Origin: Mycobacteriales bacterium
GTDB taxonomy: Bacteria; Actinomycetota; Actinomycetes; DATLTS01
Direction: 5' to 3'
Assembly: GCA_035533475.1 (NCBI GenBank)
Contig: DATLTS010000018.1
Location: 1-64,000 of the forward strand
DNA length: 64,000 nucleotides
Part shown: piece by piece, positions 24,235-32,479 of the stretch
How the letters are laid out: every line of letters starts with the position of its first letter
Numbering within the stretch: the stretch's first letter is position 1
Made by a program: the position numbers and the translations under genes
Notes under the pieces: model-generated
The model's input: the letters and a program-made list of their open reading frames with translations, nothing else
What the model was told of the DNA's origin: nothing
The model's database searches: none

Positions 24235-25410
24235 GTGGCGATCGCGGTCGGCGTTCTTTCGGCTGCCCTGACCGTGGCCCTGGTGGCCCTGGTGGCCCTG
24301 ACCGTGCTGGCCCTGGCGCACCGCGGCCGGGCGCGGCGCTCGCCCGTGGCGGCGGTTGTCACCCCCGCGACCAGCGAGGCCGAGGAGCTGCTCGGCCTGT
24401 TGCCCACCGCGGTCGCCGTCGTGGACTCCTCCGACGACCCGCGATACGCCAACCACGCCGCCCGGGCGATCGGTCTTGCCACGCCCCGCGGCCTCGCGGC
24501 TGACCTGCGCGCGCAGGTCCGGGAAACCCGCCGGGACGGGATCGCGCGCGACACCGAACTGGGGCTGCGACCACCCGATGCCAACCGCGCGGGCCGGCCG
24601 GCCGCCTGGGTGCGAGCCCGCACGCACCGGCTGCGCGACGGTCAGGTGGCCCTGCTCGTCGACGACATCACCGAGACCCGGCGGGTGGAGGCGGTCCGCC
24701 GGGATTTCGTCGCCAACGTCGGCCACGAGATCAAGACGCCGGTCGGCGCGATCGAGCTGCTCCTCGAAGCCGCCGACGGCGCCGGGAACGACCAGGTCGC
24801 GGTCGACCGGTTCATGGCCCGGCTGCGCGTGGAGAGCGCCCGGCTGAGCCGGCTGGTCCAGGAGATCCTCGACCTGTCCAGGCTGCAAGGCGGCGAGCCG
24901 CTGCCGCCTTCGCATCCGGTGCCGCTGCGCCGCGTGGTGTCCGAAGCCATCGACCGGGCCGAGACCGCGGCCACCGCCAAGGCCATTCGGATCCGCAGCG
25001 ACGTGGAGGACGTCCTCGTCGCCGGCTCGGAGTCCCAGCTGGTCACCGCCATCACGAACCTGTTGGACAACGCGGTTGCCTACAGCCCGGCCTCGACGAC
25101 GATCGCCGTCACCGGGCGCGCGGCCGGCGGCTGGGCCGAGCTCGCGGTCGCCGACCAGGGCTCGGGCATGGATCCGTCGGAGACCGCCCGGATCTTCGAG
25201 CGCTTCTACCGGGTCGACCCCGCCCGCTCGCGGATGACCGGCGGCACGGGTCTCGGCCTGGCCATCGTCAAGCACATCGTGAGCAACCATGGCGGGGAGG
25301 TCCGGGTATGGAGCCGCCCGGGCTCCGGGTCGACCTTCACCCTGCGTCTGCCGCTGGCGGAGGCGCGGGGCGCGGTCACCGGACTGCCGGCGGCGGAGGC
25401 GGTGCCGTGA
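24235..25410 (+). CDS. senX3: Phosphate-sensing histidine kinase (SenX3/PhoR type)
   Basis: The 391-residue kinase has one N-terminal helix (about 5-29), a degenerate PAS domain (50-145), a HisKA domain with the phospho-accepting His164 in VGHEIKTPVG, and an HATPase domain with N box TAITNLLDNAVAYSP, G1 box VADQGSGMDPSETARIFERFYRVD and G2 box GGTGLGLAIVKHI. This is the SenX3/PhoR architecture that works with PhoU and Pst. I use the GTG at 24235 because of the TATCCT -10 element. It overlaps the response regulator gene by 4 bases. Confidence 0.92.
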   Translation: MAIAVGVLSAALTVALVALVALTVLALAHRGRARRSPVAAVVTPATSEAEELLGLLPTAVAVVDSSDDPRYANHAARAIGLATPRGLAADLRAQVRETRRDGIARDTELGLRPPDANRAGRPAAWVRARTHRLRDGQVALLVDDITETRRVEAVRRDFVANVGHEIKTPVGAIELLLEAADGAGNDQVAVDRFMARLRVESARLSRLVQEILDLSRLQGGEPLPPSHPVPLRRVVSEAIDRAETAATAKAIRIRSDVEDVLVAGSESQLVTAITNLLDNAVAYSPASTTIAVTGRAAGGWAELAVADQGSGMDPSETARIFERFYRVDPARSRMTGGTGLGLAIVKHIVSNHGGEVRVWSRPGSGSTFTLRLPLAEARGAVTGLPAAEAVP

Positions 25411-26090
25411 CCAAGGTGCTCATCGTCGAGGACGAGGAGTCCTTCGCCGATGCCCTGTCCTACCTGCTCGGGCGGGAAGGATTCGACGTCCGGGTCGCGA
25501 CCACCGGTCCCGACGCCCTCGCCGAATTTCATCGCGCCGGCGCCGACCTCGTCGTGCTCGACCTCATGCTGCCCGGCATGGCCGGCCTCGAGGTCTGCCG
25601 CCGGCTGCGCTCGGTCTCCGACGTGCCCCTGATCATGCTGACCGCGAAGGACAGCGAGGTGGACAAGGTCGTGGGCCTGGAGATCGGCGCCGACGACTAC
25701 GTGACCAAGCCGTACTCCGCCCGAGAGCTGATCGCCCGGATCCGGGCCGTGCTGCGCCGGCGGGCCGCCGCCGGGGAGGAGGACCCGCTCGACGTCCTCG
25801 GCGTCGGCCCGATCCGGATGGACGTGGACCGGCACGTGGTCACCGTCGGCAGCCAGCCGGTGGAGCTGCCGCGCAAAGAGTTCGAGCTACTCGAGCTGCT
25901 GCTCCGCAACTCCGGCCGCGTGCTCACCCGCCAGCAGCTCATCGACCGGGTCTGGGGCTCGGACTACGTCGGTGACACCAAGACCCTCGACGTGCACGTC
26001 AAGCGCCTGCGCGCCAAGCTGGAACCCGACCCGGCCCAACCCCGCTACCTGCTCACCGTCCGCGGGTGGGGCTACAAGATGGAAGCCTGA
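25407..26090 (+). CDS. regX3: Phosphate response regulator (RegX3/PhoP type)
   Basis: A 227-residue OmpR-family regulator: receiver domain with acidic pocket Glu8/Asp9, phospho-acceptor Asp52 (VVLDLMLPG), Thr79 and Lys101, then a winged-helix domain (PVELPRKEFELLELLLRN, TKTLDVHVKRLRAKL, LLTVRGWGYKM). It is coupled to the kinase by a GTGA overlap and should bind the GTTCACC-type repeats upstream of pstS and in the phoU-kinase gap. Streptomyces would call the pair PhoR-PhoP and mycobacteria SenX3-RegX3. Confidence 0.94.
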   Translation: MTKVLIVEDEESFADALSYLLGREGFDVRVATTGPDALAEFHRAGADLVVLDLMLPGMAGLEVCRRLRSVSDVPLIMLTAKDSEVDKVVGLEIGADDYVTKPYSARELIARIRAVLRRRAAAGEEDPLDVLGVGPIRMDVDRHVVTVGSQPVELPRKEFELLELLLRNSGRVLTRQQLIDRVWGSDYVGDTKTLDVHVKRLRAKLEPDPAQPRYLLTVRGWGYKMEA

Positions 26091-26104
26091 GGAGAACCGC
26101 CCCG

Positions 26105-26908
26105 ATGTCGCGACTCCGCTACGACCTGCTCGGCTGCGCCCTCCACGGTCATGCGCTCGCCGGCACCGGCGCGGCGAGCCTCCGCCCCGAGGACCACGTT
26201 CTGGTCCGCGAGCATGCCGGCCTGCGGTGGCACCGCTGCCTGCGCTGCGACGCGTGGGTGCCGACGGAGCCGCCGGCCGCACCGACCACCGAGTTCCCCC
26301 CGGGGCCGGATGAGGTGGAGGTGCCACTGCGCGGGAAGCCGCTGCGGGACCGCTACGTCCTGCGCCTGATCGCCTTCGACCGTTTCGTCCACGTCGTCGT
26401 GCTCGGCGCGTTAGCCGTGGTGATCTTCCTGTTCGCCCGGCACAAGATCGGCCTCGAGCGTGACTACATACGAATCCTCAACGACATCCAGGGTGGTGCC
26501 GGTGGTCCGGCCCATGGCCAGCACGGCCTGCTCGGCGAGATCCAAAAAGCGTTCCGGGTGAGCCCCACCCATCTGTACTACGCCGGCGGCTTCGTCGCCG
26601 CCTACGCGCTGCTCGAGGGGGTGGAGATGGTCGGCCTGTGGCGAGGCCGGCGCTGGGCGGAATATCTCACCTTCGTCGCAACCTCGGTGCTGCTACCCCT
26701 CGAGGTGTATGAACTGGGTCACTCGTTGAGCGTGCTAAAAGCCGTGACATTCGCGATCAACCTGGCCATCGTCGTCTACCTGCTGCTCGCGAAACGGCTG
26801 TTCGGCCTGCGCGGTGGCGGGCGTGCGGTGGCGGAGGAGCGGGAGCGGGACTCCGGCTGGCCGGCGGTGCTGCGGGCGACGCCGACGGCTCCCGGGCCGA
26901 CGTCCTGA
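26105..26908 (+). CDS. DUF2127 family membrane protein
   Basis: The 267-residue protein begins with a cytoplasmic segment containing WHRCLRCDAWVP, a possible metal-binding C-x-x-C, followed by four membrane helices with the DUF2127 motif LRLIAFDRFVHVVVLG, the region AYALLEGVEMVGLWRGRRWAEYLT and LPLEVYELG. DUF2127 proteins have no proven function. It follows the response regulator by 14 bases with GAGGAG upstream, so it may be co-transcribed with the phosphate two-component genes. Confidence 0.86.
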   Translation: MSRLRYDLLGCALHGHALAGTGAASLRPEDHVLVREHAGLRWHRCLRCDAWVPTEPPAAPTTEFPPGPDEVEVPLRGKPLRDRYVLRLIAFDRFVHVVVLGALAVVIFLFARHKIGLERDYIRILNDIQGGAGGPAHGQHGLLGEIQKAFRVSPTHLYYAGGFVAAYALLEGVEMVGLWRGRRWAEYLTFVATSVLLPLEVYELGHSLSVLKAVTFAINLAIVVYLLLAKRLFGLRGGGRAVAEERERDSGWPAVLRATPTAPGPTS

Positions 26909-26912
26909 CCAC

Positions 26913-27719
26913 TCAGCGGCGCAGCGAGGGGTGCCGGCCGAGCACCGGCATGAGCAGTGGGTGCGGCGTGTACCGGGCGGAGAGCGCACCGGCCCGGTTG
27001 AAGGCGCCGGGGATGACGACCGCGCGGTCGCGATCCAGGCCGGTGACCCCGGCCTTCGCGACCTGCGCCGAGCTCACCCACATGAAGGAGGGCAGCACGT
27101 GCGCCTCCTCGTCGGAGATGCCGGCCGCCTCCCCGAAACCGGTCTCGACCGGACCCGGGCACAGCGCGGTGACCGTCACGCCGGTCGCGCGCAGCTCGGC
27201 GCGAAGGGCCTCGGTGTAGGACAGGACGAACGCCTTGCTCGCGGCGTAGCTGGCCTGGCCCGGCAACGGCTGGAAGGCCGCCGTCGATGCGACGTTCAGG
27301 ATGGCTCCCCGACCGCGACCGACCATGCCGGGCAGCAACCGGCTGCAAAGGTCGACCACGGCTTCGATGTTGAGCCGAACGAGCGCCAGCTCCCGGTCCG
27401 GGTCGCCCCGATGTGCCGCCCCGGAGGTACCGACGCCGGCGTTGTTCACCAGCACGTCCACGGTCCGGTCCCCGGCTTCGAGCTGGGCGAGGAGCCTCGC
27501 CCGGTCGGCGGCGCTCGCCAGATCCGCGGCGATCGCCTCGACCCGCACCCCCGCGCCGTTCAGCTCATCGGTGAGGCCCCGCAGCCGCTCGGCGCCGCGG
27601 GCGACGAGGACGAGACCGTGCCCGCGGGCGGCCAGTTCGCGGGCGATGTCGGCGCCGATGCCGGAGGAGGCCCCGGTGACCAGGCAGGTGCGGTCGGGGG
27701 CCGGGGTCGGGAGCGTCAT
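26913..27719 (-). CDS. SDR family NAD(P)-dependent oxidoreductase
   Basis: A 268-residue classical SDR: T-G-A-S-S-G-I-G cofactor loop near residue 15, DVLVNNAGVG, ILNVASTAAFQPLPGQ, and the catalytic Y-A-A-S-K in ASYAASKAFVLSYTEALRAEL, then CPGPVETGF. Such DltE/YqjQ-like enzymes are short-chain dehydrogenases of broad type; the substrate is unknown. The ATG at 27719 is supported by TAGGGT 7 bases upstream. It converges on the DUF2127 gene with 4 bases between them. Confidence 0.9.
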   Translation of the reverse strand: MTLPTPAPDRTCLVTGASSGIGADIARELAARGHGLVLVARGAERLRGLTDELNGAGVRVEAIAADLASAADRARLLAQLEAGDRTVDVLVNNAGVGTSGAAHRGDPDRELALVRLNIEAVVDLCSRLLPGMVGRGRGAILNVASTAAFQPLPGQASYAASKAFVLSYTEALRAELRATGVTVTALCPGPVETGFGEAAGISDEEAHVLPSFMWVSSAQVAKAGVTGLDRDRAVVIPGAFNRAGALSARYTPHPLLMPVLGRHPSLRR

Positions 27720-27726
27720 GCCGGCG

Positions 27727-27732
27727 ACCCTA
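27727..27732 (-). promoter_or_regulatory. -10 element TAGGGT, leaderless start
   Basis: TAGGGT (minus strand) lies 7 bases before the ATG at 27719 and sets the SDR start against a much longer open frame upstream. Confidence 0.5.
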
Positions 27733-27747
27733 AGCCGCGGGCGTGCA

Positions 27748-28149
27748 TTACCACCAGCGCGGGCAGCAGTTCCACGCGGACCGCGACCGGTGGAACCGGC
27801 GCCGGAGGAGCACCCGGCTGGCGAGGAACGCCAGCCCGACGAAGGCCAGAAGCGGGAGCAGGTGCACGACCACGGAGATCGCCAGCGCCACGAGCGCGAG
27901 TCGCCAGGCGACCGCGCGCAACCGCCTCCGGTGGGTCGGTTCGGCCCGGCGCGAGCCGCCGTCGTGTGGCGGCAGGTCGGCGCAGAGCGCGTCGAGGTCG
28001 GCGCCGATGCGGGCTTCGAGGGCAAGCCCGGTGCGCTCCTCGTGCTCGAGGCGGGTCAGCCGGCCCTCGGCGTAGTGCCGGCTGAGCGCGGTGACCACGG
28101 CCTCCCGCTCCGCGTCACCGACCCGCAGGGATGAGGCCGCCGCCCTCAC
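27748..28149 (-). CDS. DUF1707 domain membrane protein
   Basis: The 133-residue protein starts with a DUF1707 domain (SLRVGDAEREAVVTALSRHY, AEGRLTRLEHEERTGLALEA), followed by a basic linker, one or two hydrophobic helices (WRLALVALAISVVVHLLPLL) and a basic C-terminus. DUF1707 is an actinobacterial, SHOCT-like module with unknown role, often next to regulators. Its GTG overlaps the PadR stop codon by 4 bases, so the two form a coupled pair. Confidence 0.82.
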   Translation of the reverse strand: MRAAASSLRVGDAEREAVVTALSRHYAEGRLTRLEHEERTGLALEARIGADLDALCADLPPHDGGSRRAEPTHRRRLRAVAWRLALVALAISVVVHLLPLLAFVGLAFLASRVLLRRRFHRSRSAWNCCPRWW

Positions 28150-28796
28150 GGGGCGCCGCCGGCGGGGCCGTCGTCCTCGGCGAGCAGCCGGTACAGCGCG
28201 CGCCTCGTCTCGTTGACCATCGTCTCCGCGCGGGCCACCTGGCCGGGGGTGCCCGCGGCAGCGACCTGGAGTACGGCGGCCATCAACTGGCCGGCGTACT
28301 CGCGGAGGTCGCCGGCGCCGTCGTCCGCCTCGTCGGCCATCTCCTCCCACGGAGCCCGCCGCCCCTGGGACGCGGTCTGCACCTCCGCGCGGCCGGCATC
28401 GGTGAGTTCGAAGGTCCGCCGGCCGTCGCGTTCGGAGACCGACACCAGGCCCTCGTCCTCGAGCTGCTGGAGGGTCGGGTAGACCGAGCCGGGGCTCGGC
28501 CGCCACACGCCACCGCTGCGGGTGGTCAGCTCGGTGATGATCTGGTAGCCGTGCATCGGCGACTCGGCGAGCAGGGTGAGCACGGCCAGGCGCACGTCGC
28601 CGCGCCGAGGCCGCGGCCGACGCCCCCGCGGGCCGCCCGTCCAGGCCCACGGGCCGGCGAACCCCCAGGGGCCGTGCGGCCGGGGATGGTGGCGGGGCTC
28701 GCCGGGGGGCGCGCCGCTCGCCCAGAGCAGGGAGAGCCAGGATTTGAGCTGCTGCGGATCGAGCCGGAAACCGGGTGCCGCCGTCGTCGCGTCCAC
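28146..28796 (-). CDS. PadR family transcriptional regulator
   Basis: This 216-residue protein has a Gly/Pro/Arg-rich N-terminus (to about 65), then a PadR winged helix: VRLAVLTLLAESPMHGYQII, then GGVWRPSPGSVYPTLQQLED and the wing LVSVSERDGRRTFELT. A C-terminal helical segment for dimerisation follows. It is coupled to the DUF1707 gene. I prefer the GTG at 28796 because AGGAAAGG is 8 bases upstream; the GTG at 28805 directly abuts that site. A CGATATATCG palindrome lies about 30 bases upstream. Confidence 0.9.
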   Translation of the reverse strand: MDATTAAPGFRLDPQQLKSWLSLLWASGAPPGEPRHHPRPHGPWGFAGPWAWTGGPRGRRPRPRRGDVRLAVLTLLAESPMHGYQIITELTTRSGGVWRPSPGSVYPTLQQLEDEGLVSVSERDGRRTFELTDAGRAEVQTASQGRRAPWEEMADEADDGAGDLREYAGQLMAAVLQVAAAGTPGQVARAETMVNETRRALYRLLAEDDGPAGGAP

Positions 28797-28827
28797 GCGA
28801 GCCACCTTTCCTGCCGGAGGCCACTCA

Positions 28828-28837
28828 CGATATATCG
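28828..28837. promoter_or_regulatory. Probable PadR operator CGATATATCG
   Basis: A perfect 10-bp palindrome sits between the padR-like gene and the divergent GT87 gene. TTGACA, a -35-like hexamer on the minus strand, is at 28854-28849. AT-rich palindromes of this kind are usual PadR targets. Confidence 0.5.
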
Positions 28838-28882
28838 CGTACGGACCGTGTCAAGGCCTCGGCCTCCCGGCATGATTGGCGG

Positions 28883-30184
28883 GTGACAGCCGGAGCGCGC
28901 GGGCTCGGCCGGAGGGCGGTCCGGGCCGCTCCGGTCCTCGCCGTCGTGCTGGTCGTCGCCGTCGCCTTCCTGCCGCGCAGCGCCCCCTACGACCTACAGG
29001 TCTTCCTCCGGGCGGGCCACCGGTTGGCCGGCGGCGGGGACGTCTATCCGGCGCCGGGCAGCAGGTCGGTCTACTCCGGCTTCTCCTTCGTCTACCCGTT
29101 CGTGATGGCGTGGCCGTTCGCTGCGCTGGCGTGGCTGCCCGATCCGGTCGCGGTCGGGATCTGCACGGCCGTGGGGTTCGCCGCGGTCCTCGGGGCCTGC
29201 ACGCTCGCCGGGCCGGGCGGCCGATTGCCTCCGGTCCTGCTCCTGCTGAGCTCCTTCACGCTGGTCGGGCTCCAGCTCGGCAGCATGAGCGTGCTGCTGC
29301 TCTTCGGGCTGGTGGCGGCATGGCGGTTGCGCGACCGGCCGCTGTGGTTCGCCCTGGTGGCCACTCCGCTCGTGGCGTCCAAACTTTTCCTTGCGCCGCT
29401 TCTCCTCTGGTTACTCCTCACCGGGCGCTGGCGGGCGCTCGGGGGCACCGTCGCCGGACTGATCGGCGTGCTCGGCTTGGGCTTCCTCACCGGTCCGCTC
29501 GGGCCGGTCGCATACGCTCGGCTGCTCGGGGCGCTGGCGCGACACGAGGCCGCCTCCGGACTCGGTTTCATCAGCCTGCTCCGTGGGCTCGGCGTCTCCC
29601 CCACGGCGTCGGAACTGCTCGCGGTCGCCCTCGCCGGCGCCGTCGTGTGGTGGGCCACCCTGCGGATGCGCCGCACCGGCGACGAGCGGTGGCTCTACAG
29701 CGCAGCGGTCGTCGCCGCCCTGTTGCTCACCCCGGTGCTCTGGAGCCATTACCTCGTTCTGCTCGCGGCCCCGCTGCTCGTCGCCGAGGCCGGCCCGCTC
29801 TGGTTCGCCGGTTTCGCGGTGTCCAGTTGGGCGGTGACGGTCCCGCACGGGAGCAACGCGATGACCGACGTGCTGGGCCTCGTCCTGCTGCTGCCGATCG
29901 CCGGTTACGCCGCCCGGGAGCAGGTGGCCCGGTTCTGGCGGGGGGCGGTGCTCGCCGCCGGGTTGGCCATCGCCGGGATCGCGGTCGGCCTGACCGTGCT
30001 GACCGGCCCGGTCTCGTGGCACCCGGCCAGTACCGCGCTCGCGGTGGTGATCTCGCTCGCCGTGTTACGCGCGAACCCAGGCCTCGACCGCGTCCGGTTC
30101 TCTGGGCAGCGCCGCGGAGAGGTTCTGCATCCCGGCGGGGGTGACCAGCACGTCGTCCTCGATCCGGACGCCGATCCCGCGTAG
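28883..30184 (+). CDS. GT87-type (DUF2029) polyprenol-linked mannosyltransferase-like protein
   Basis: A 433-residue polytopic protein with roughly ten hydrophobic helices. The extracytoplasmic start SAPYDLQVFLRAGHRLAGGGDVYP and the following FSFVYPFVMAWPFAALAWLP are typical for GT87 (PimE-like) glycosyltransferases, where the early Asp is catalytic. Such enzymes add mannose or arabinose from polyprenyl-phosphate donors to envelope glycolipids. The last 40 codons (from about 30065) lie antisense to the end of the aminopeptidase gene, so the 120-bp overlap is odd; the functional C-terminus may be shorter. Start chosen at the GTG 28883 just before the first helix. Confidence 0.75.
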   Translation: MTAGARGLGRRAVRAAPVLAVVLVVAVAFLPRSAPYDLQVFLRAGHRLAGGGDVYPAPGSRSVYSGFSFVYPFVMAWPFAALAWLPDPVAVGICTAVGFAAVLGACTLAGPGGRLPPVLLLLSSFTLVGLQLGSMSVLLLFGLVAAWRLRDRPLWFALVATPLVASKLFLAPLLLWLLLTGRWRALGGTVAGLIGVLGLGFLTGPLGPVAYARLLGALARHEAASGLGFISLLRGLGVSPTASELLAVALAGAVVWWATLRMRRTGDERWLYSAAVVAALLLTPVLWSHYLVLLAAPLLVAEAGPLWFAGFAVSSWAVTVPHGSNAMTDVLGLVLLLPIAGYAAREQVARFWRGAVLAAGLAIAGIAVGLTVLTGPVSWHPASTALAVVISLAVLRANPGLDRVRFSGQRRGEVLHPGGGDQHVVLDPDADPA

Positions 30185-31492
30185 CTCGGGCGGCACGGTG
30201 AGATCGTCCGGTTGGAAGTACAGGCCGGGCTCGACGGTCAGCACCATGCCGGCTTCGAGCCGGCCCTCGGGGTAACGGTCGCCCCGGGCCCGCGCGCAGT
30301 CGTGGACGTCCAGCCCGAGCATGTGCCCGGAGCCGTGGATCGTCCACCGCCGGTACAGCCGGGAGTCCTCACCGAGGTCGTCGGCCGCCGGCTTCGGCAG
30401 AACGCCGAAGGCCTCCAGGCCGTGGGCCATGACCTCCATCGCGGCGAAGTGGTAGTCCCGGAACCGCGCGCCGGGCCGGACCGCAGCCAGGCCGGCCTCC
30501 TGCGCCGCAAGCACCAGCTCGTACACCCGACGCTGTTCGGGGCTGAACCGGCCCGACACCGGGATCGTGCGGGTCACGTCCGCGGTGTACAGCCAGCGGT
30601 TCTCCACTCCCGCGTCGACGAGCAGCAGTTCCCCGGGCCGGACCGGACCGTCGTTGCGGCCCCAGTGCAGGGTGGTCGCGTGCGCACCGGCCGCGGCGAT
30701 GGTCCCGTAGCCGACACCATTACCTTCGAGCCGGGCGCGGGTGGCGAAGACCCCCTCGACCATCCGCTCGCTGGTCCCGACCGCATCCGGAAGCGACCGA
30801 ACGATGTCCTGGAAGCCGCGGACGGTGGCCGCGACCGCGTCGGTCAGCTGGGCGAGCTCGAAGTCGTCCTTGATCAGACGGAGCTCTGAGCAGACCGCGG
30901 CGAACTCGTCGTTCCCGTCATCGCGAGCGTCCGCACCGGCCGGGACCGCGGCGTCGACCGACGCGTCGAGGCCGGGCAGCAGGCGGACCGGATGCCCGGC
31001 AGCAGCCCCCAGGACCGCGTCCAGCTCGTCGAGCGGGCGGCACTCCAGGCCGAAGGCCACCGCCGCCTCGGCCAGGCTGCGCCGGCGGCCCTCCCAGAAC
31101 TCGCCCTGCCGGTGCTTGTAGAAGCCGGGGTCTTCGGCGCGGGAATGCACCGGCGTGCGGAACAGTACCGAGTCGTGGCCGCCCCCGGAGGGCACGAGGA
31201 CGAGCACGGCGCCCGGGTCCGGGTCACCGGTGAAGTAGAAGAAGTCGCTCCCGGGCCGGAAGTCGTACGGGGTGTCGTTCGAGCGGATCTTGAGCCGGCC
31301 GGTCGGTAGGACCAGCAGCTCACCGGGGAAGGCAGCAGACAGCGCGGACCGCCGCTTCGCCGTGTAGGGGGCACACTCGACCGTCTCGTCGAGGCGGTTC
31401 CGTTCCGCCCACCCGGTGAGCATGAACGCGTCGAGGGCCGACGAGAAGCCCAGGTCGTAGCTCGTGCGCGATCGCCGATCCGGATCCGCCAT
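30065..31492 (-). CDS. Aminopeptidase P family (M24B) metallopeptidase
   Basis: The 475-residue protein has the two-domain aminopeptidase P layout. The N-terminal domain contains SNDTPYDFRPGSDFFYFTG. The pita-bread catalytic domain carries the five metal ligands: Asp in LLVDAGVENRW, Asp in YTADVTRTIPV, His in HGSGHMLGLDVHD, Glu in LTVEPGLYF and Glu in VRIEDDVLVT. It removes N-terminal residues preceding proline, probably with Mn ions, in the cytoplasm. GGAGG lies 7 bases before the ATG. Its 3-prime end overlaps the convergent GT87 gene. Confidence 0.94.
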   Translation of the reverse strand: MADPDRRSRTSYDLGFSSALDAFMLTGWAERNRLDETVECAPYTAKRRSALSAAFPGELLVLPTGRLKIRSNDTPYDFRPGSDFFYFTGDPDPGAVLVLVPSGGGHDSVLFRTPVHSRAEDPGFYKHRQGEFWEGRRRSLAEAAVAFGLECRPLDELDAVLGAAAGHPVRLLPGLDASVDAAVPAGADARDDGNDEFAAVCSELRLIKDDFELAQLTDAVAATVRGFQDIVRSLPDAVGTSERMVEGVFATRARLEGNGVGYGTIAAAGAHATTLHWGRNDGPVRPGELLLVDAGVENRWLYTADVTRTIPVSGRFSPEQRRVYELVLAAQEAGLAAVRPGARFRDYHFAAMEVMAHGLEAFGVLPKPAADDLGEDSRLYRRWTIHGSGHMLGLDVHDCARARGDRYPEGRLEAGMVLTVEPGLYFQPDDLTVPPELRGIGVRIEDDVLVTPAGMQNLSAALPREPDAVEAWVRA

Positions 31493-31556
31493 GGGTCGCC
31501 TCCCGGCCCCACGGTACCTCCGGGTCCGGCGCCCGCCGGACTGCCCGGCTGCGCCG

Positions 31557-31599
31557 GTCTCAGCCTGTCTCAGCCTGTCTCAGCCGGTCTCAGCTGGTC
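31557..31599. repeat. 10-bp tandem repeat, four copies
   Basis: GTCTCAGCCT occurs twice, then GTCTCAGCCG and GTCTCAGCTG, then GTC. The array spans the stop codon of the phosphatase gene (31592-31590), so a change in copy number would alter its C-terminus or 3-prime end. Confidence 0.75.
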
Positions 31600-32351
31600 G
31601 GCTCCCGCCACAGCCAGACGATTTCCCGGTCGTCGTGGGCATCGCCACCGGCCTCGAGGAGCCGGGCCGCGCCGCCGGCGAAACCCTGGAGAACCTGGCG
31701 ATAGGCGTTGCCGAGCAGCCGATCGATCCCGGTGTCGATGTCCTCGTGGGAGCGCTCCACGCAGCCGTCGGTGTAGAGCAGCAGGGCGTCGCCGGCATCC
31801 AGCCGTCCATGCTGGACGGGCCAGAACGCGGTGTCGGTGACCCCGAGCAGAACGCCGCTGCTCTCGAGGACCCGCCAGTCCCCCGCTCCGGCGTGGAACT
31901 CCGCCGGCGGCGGGTGCCCGGCGACGCTGAGCGCGTAGTCGCCGCTGGCCAGGGTGACGGCGACATGCACCGCGGTCCCGAAACCGTCGTCCCACCCCTG
32001 CCGGAGCAGGTGCGCGTTCAGCGCGGGGAGCACCTCGGTCGGCGGCACCGCGCCCAGGATGCCGCTCACGGCGCCGGCCAGCATCAGCGCACGAGTGCCG
32101 GCCTCGATCCCCTTGCCCGAGACGTCGACCAGCACCAGTTCCAGCAGCTTGCCCTGCCGGGTGAGTGCGGAGACGCAGAAATCCCCGCCGAACGCCGCGC
32201 CGTCCGCCGTCAGGTGCGCAAGTTCCAACGCCCAGCCGGGTGGAAGAGATGGCGGGTTGGACAGCGCGGCCAGCTGCTCGCGGAGGTCGATGACCAGCCG
32301 GTCCGGGTCGCCGCGGCGCGAACGGCCCGGTCGCCGCGGTCCCAGGGTCAC
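31590..32351 (-). CDS. SpoIIE-type PP2C protein phosphatase
   Basis: A 253-residue single-domain Ser/Thr phosphatase. Motifs: GGDFCVSALTRQGKLLELVLVDVSGKGIEAG with the first metal Asp residues, SGDYALSVAGHPPP, GVTDTAFWPV and the metal Asp in LLLYTDGCVERS. No sensor domain is attached. Such proteins control anti-sigma antagonists in actinobacterial partner-switch systems; no partner is encoded nearby. The GTG at 32351 follows TAGCCT by 7 bases. Confidence 0.9.
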   Translation of the reverse strand: MTLGPRRPGRSRRGDPDRLVIDLREQLAALSNPPSLPPGWALELAHLTADGAAFGGDFCVSALTRQGKLLELVLVDVSGKGIEAGTRALMLAGAVSGILGAVPPTEVLPALNAHLLRQGWDDGFGTAVHVAVTLASGDYALSVAGHPPPAEFHAGAGDWRVLESSGVLLGVTDTAFWPVQHGRLDAGDALLLYTDGCVERSHEDIDTGIDRLLGNAYRQVLQGFAGGAARLLEAGGDAHDDREIVWLWREPTS

Positions 32352-32358
32352 GGGCAGG

Positions 32359-32364
32359 AGGCTA
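32359..32364 (-). promoter_or_regulatory. -10 element TAGCCT, leaderless start
   Basis: TAGCCT (minus strand) is 7 bases before the GTG at 32351, favouring it over a start at 32399. Confidence 0.5.
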
Positions 32365-32479
32365 CCCCGGCCGTGGGCGGCGGGGCATCGACCGGACATA
32401 TCGTCCGGGTCAGGAAAACCTGACCTGCCCGATCCGACTCGAAGTGCGGGGAGGGCACCAACCGGGTAGGGGCCTTGCC

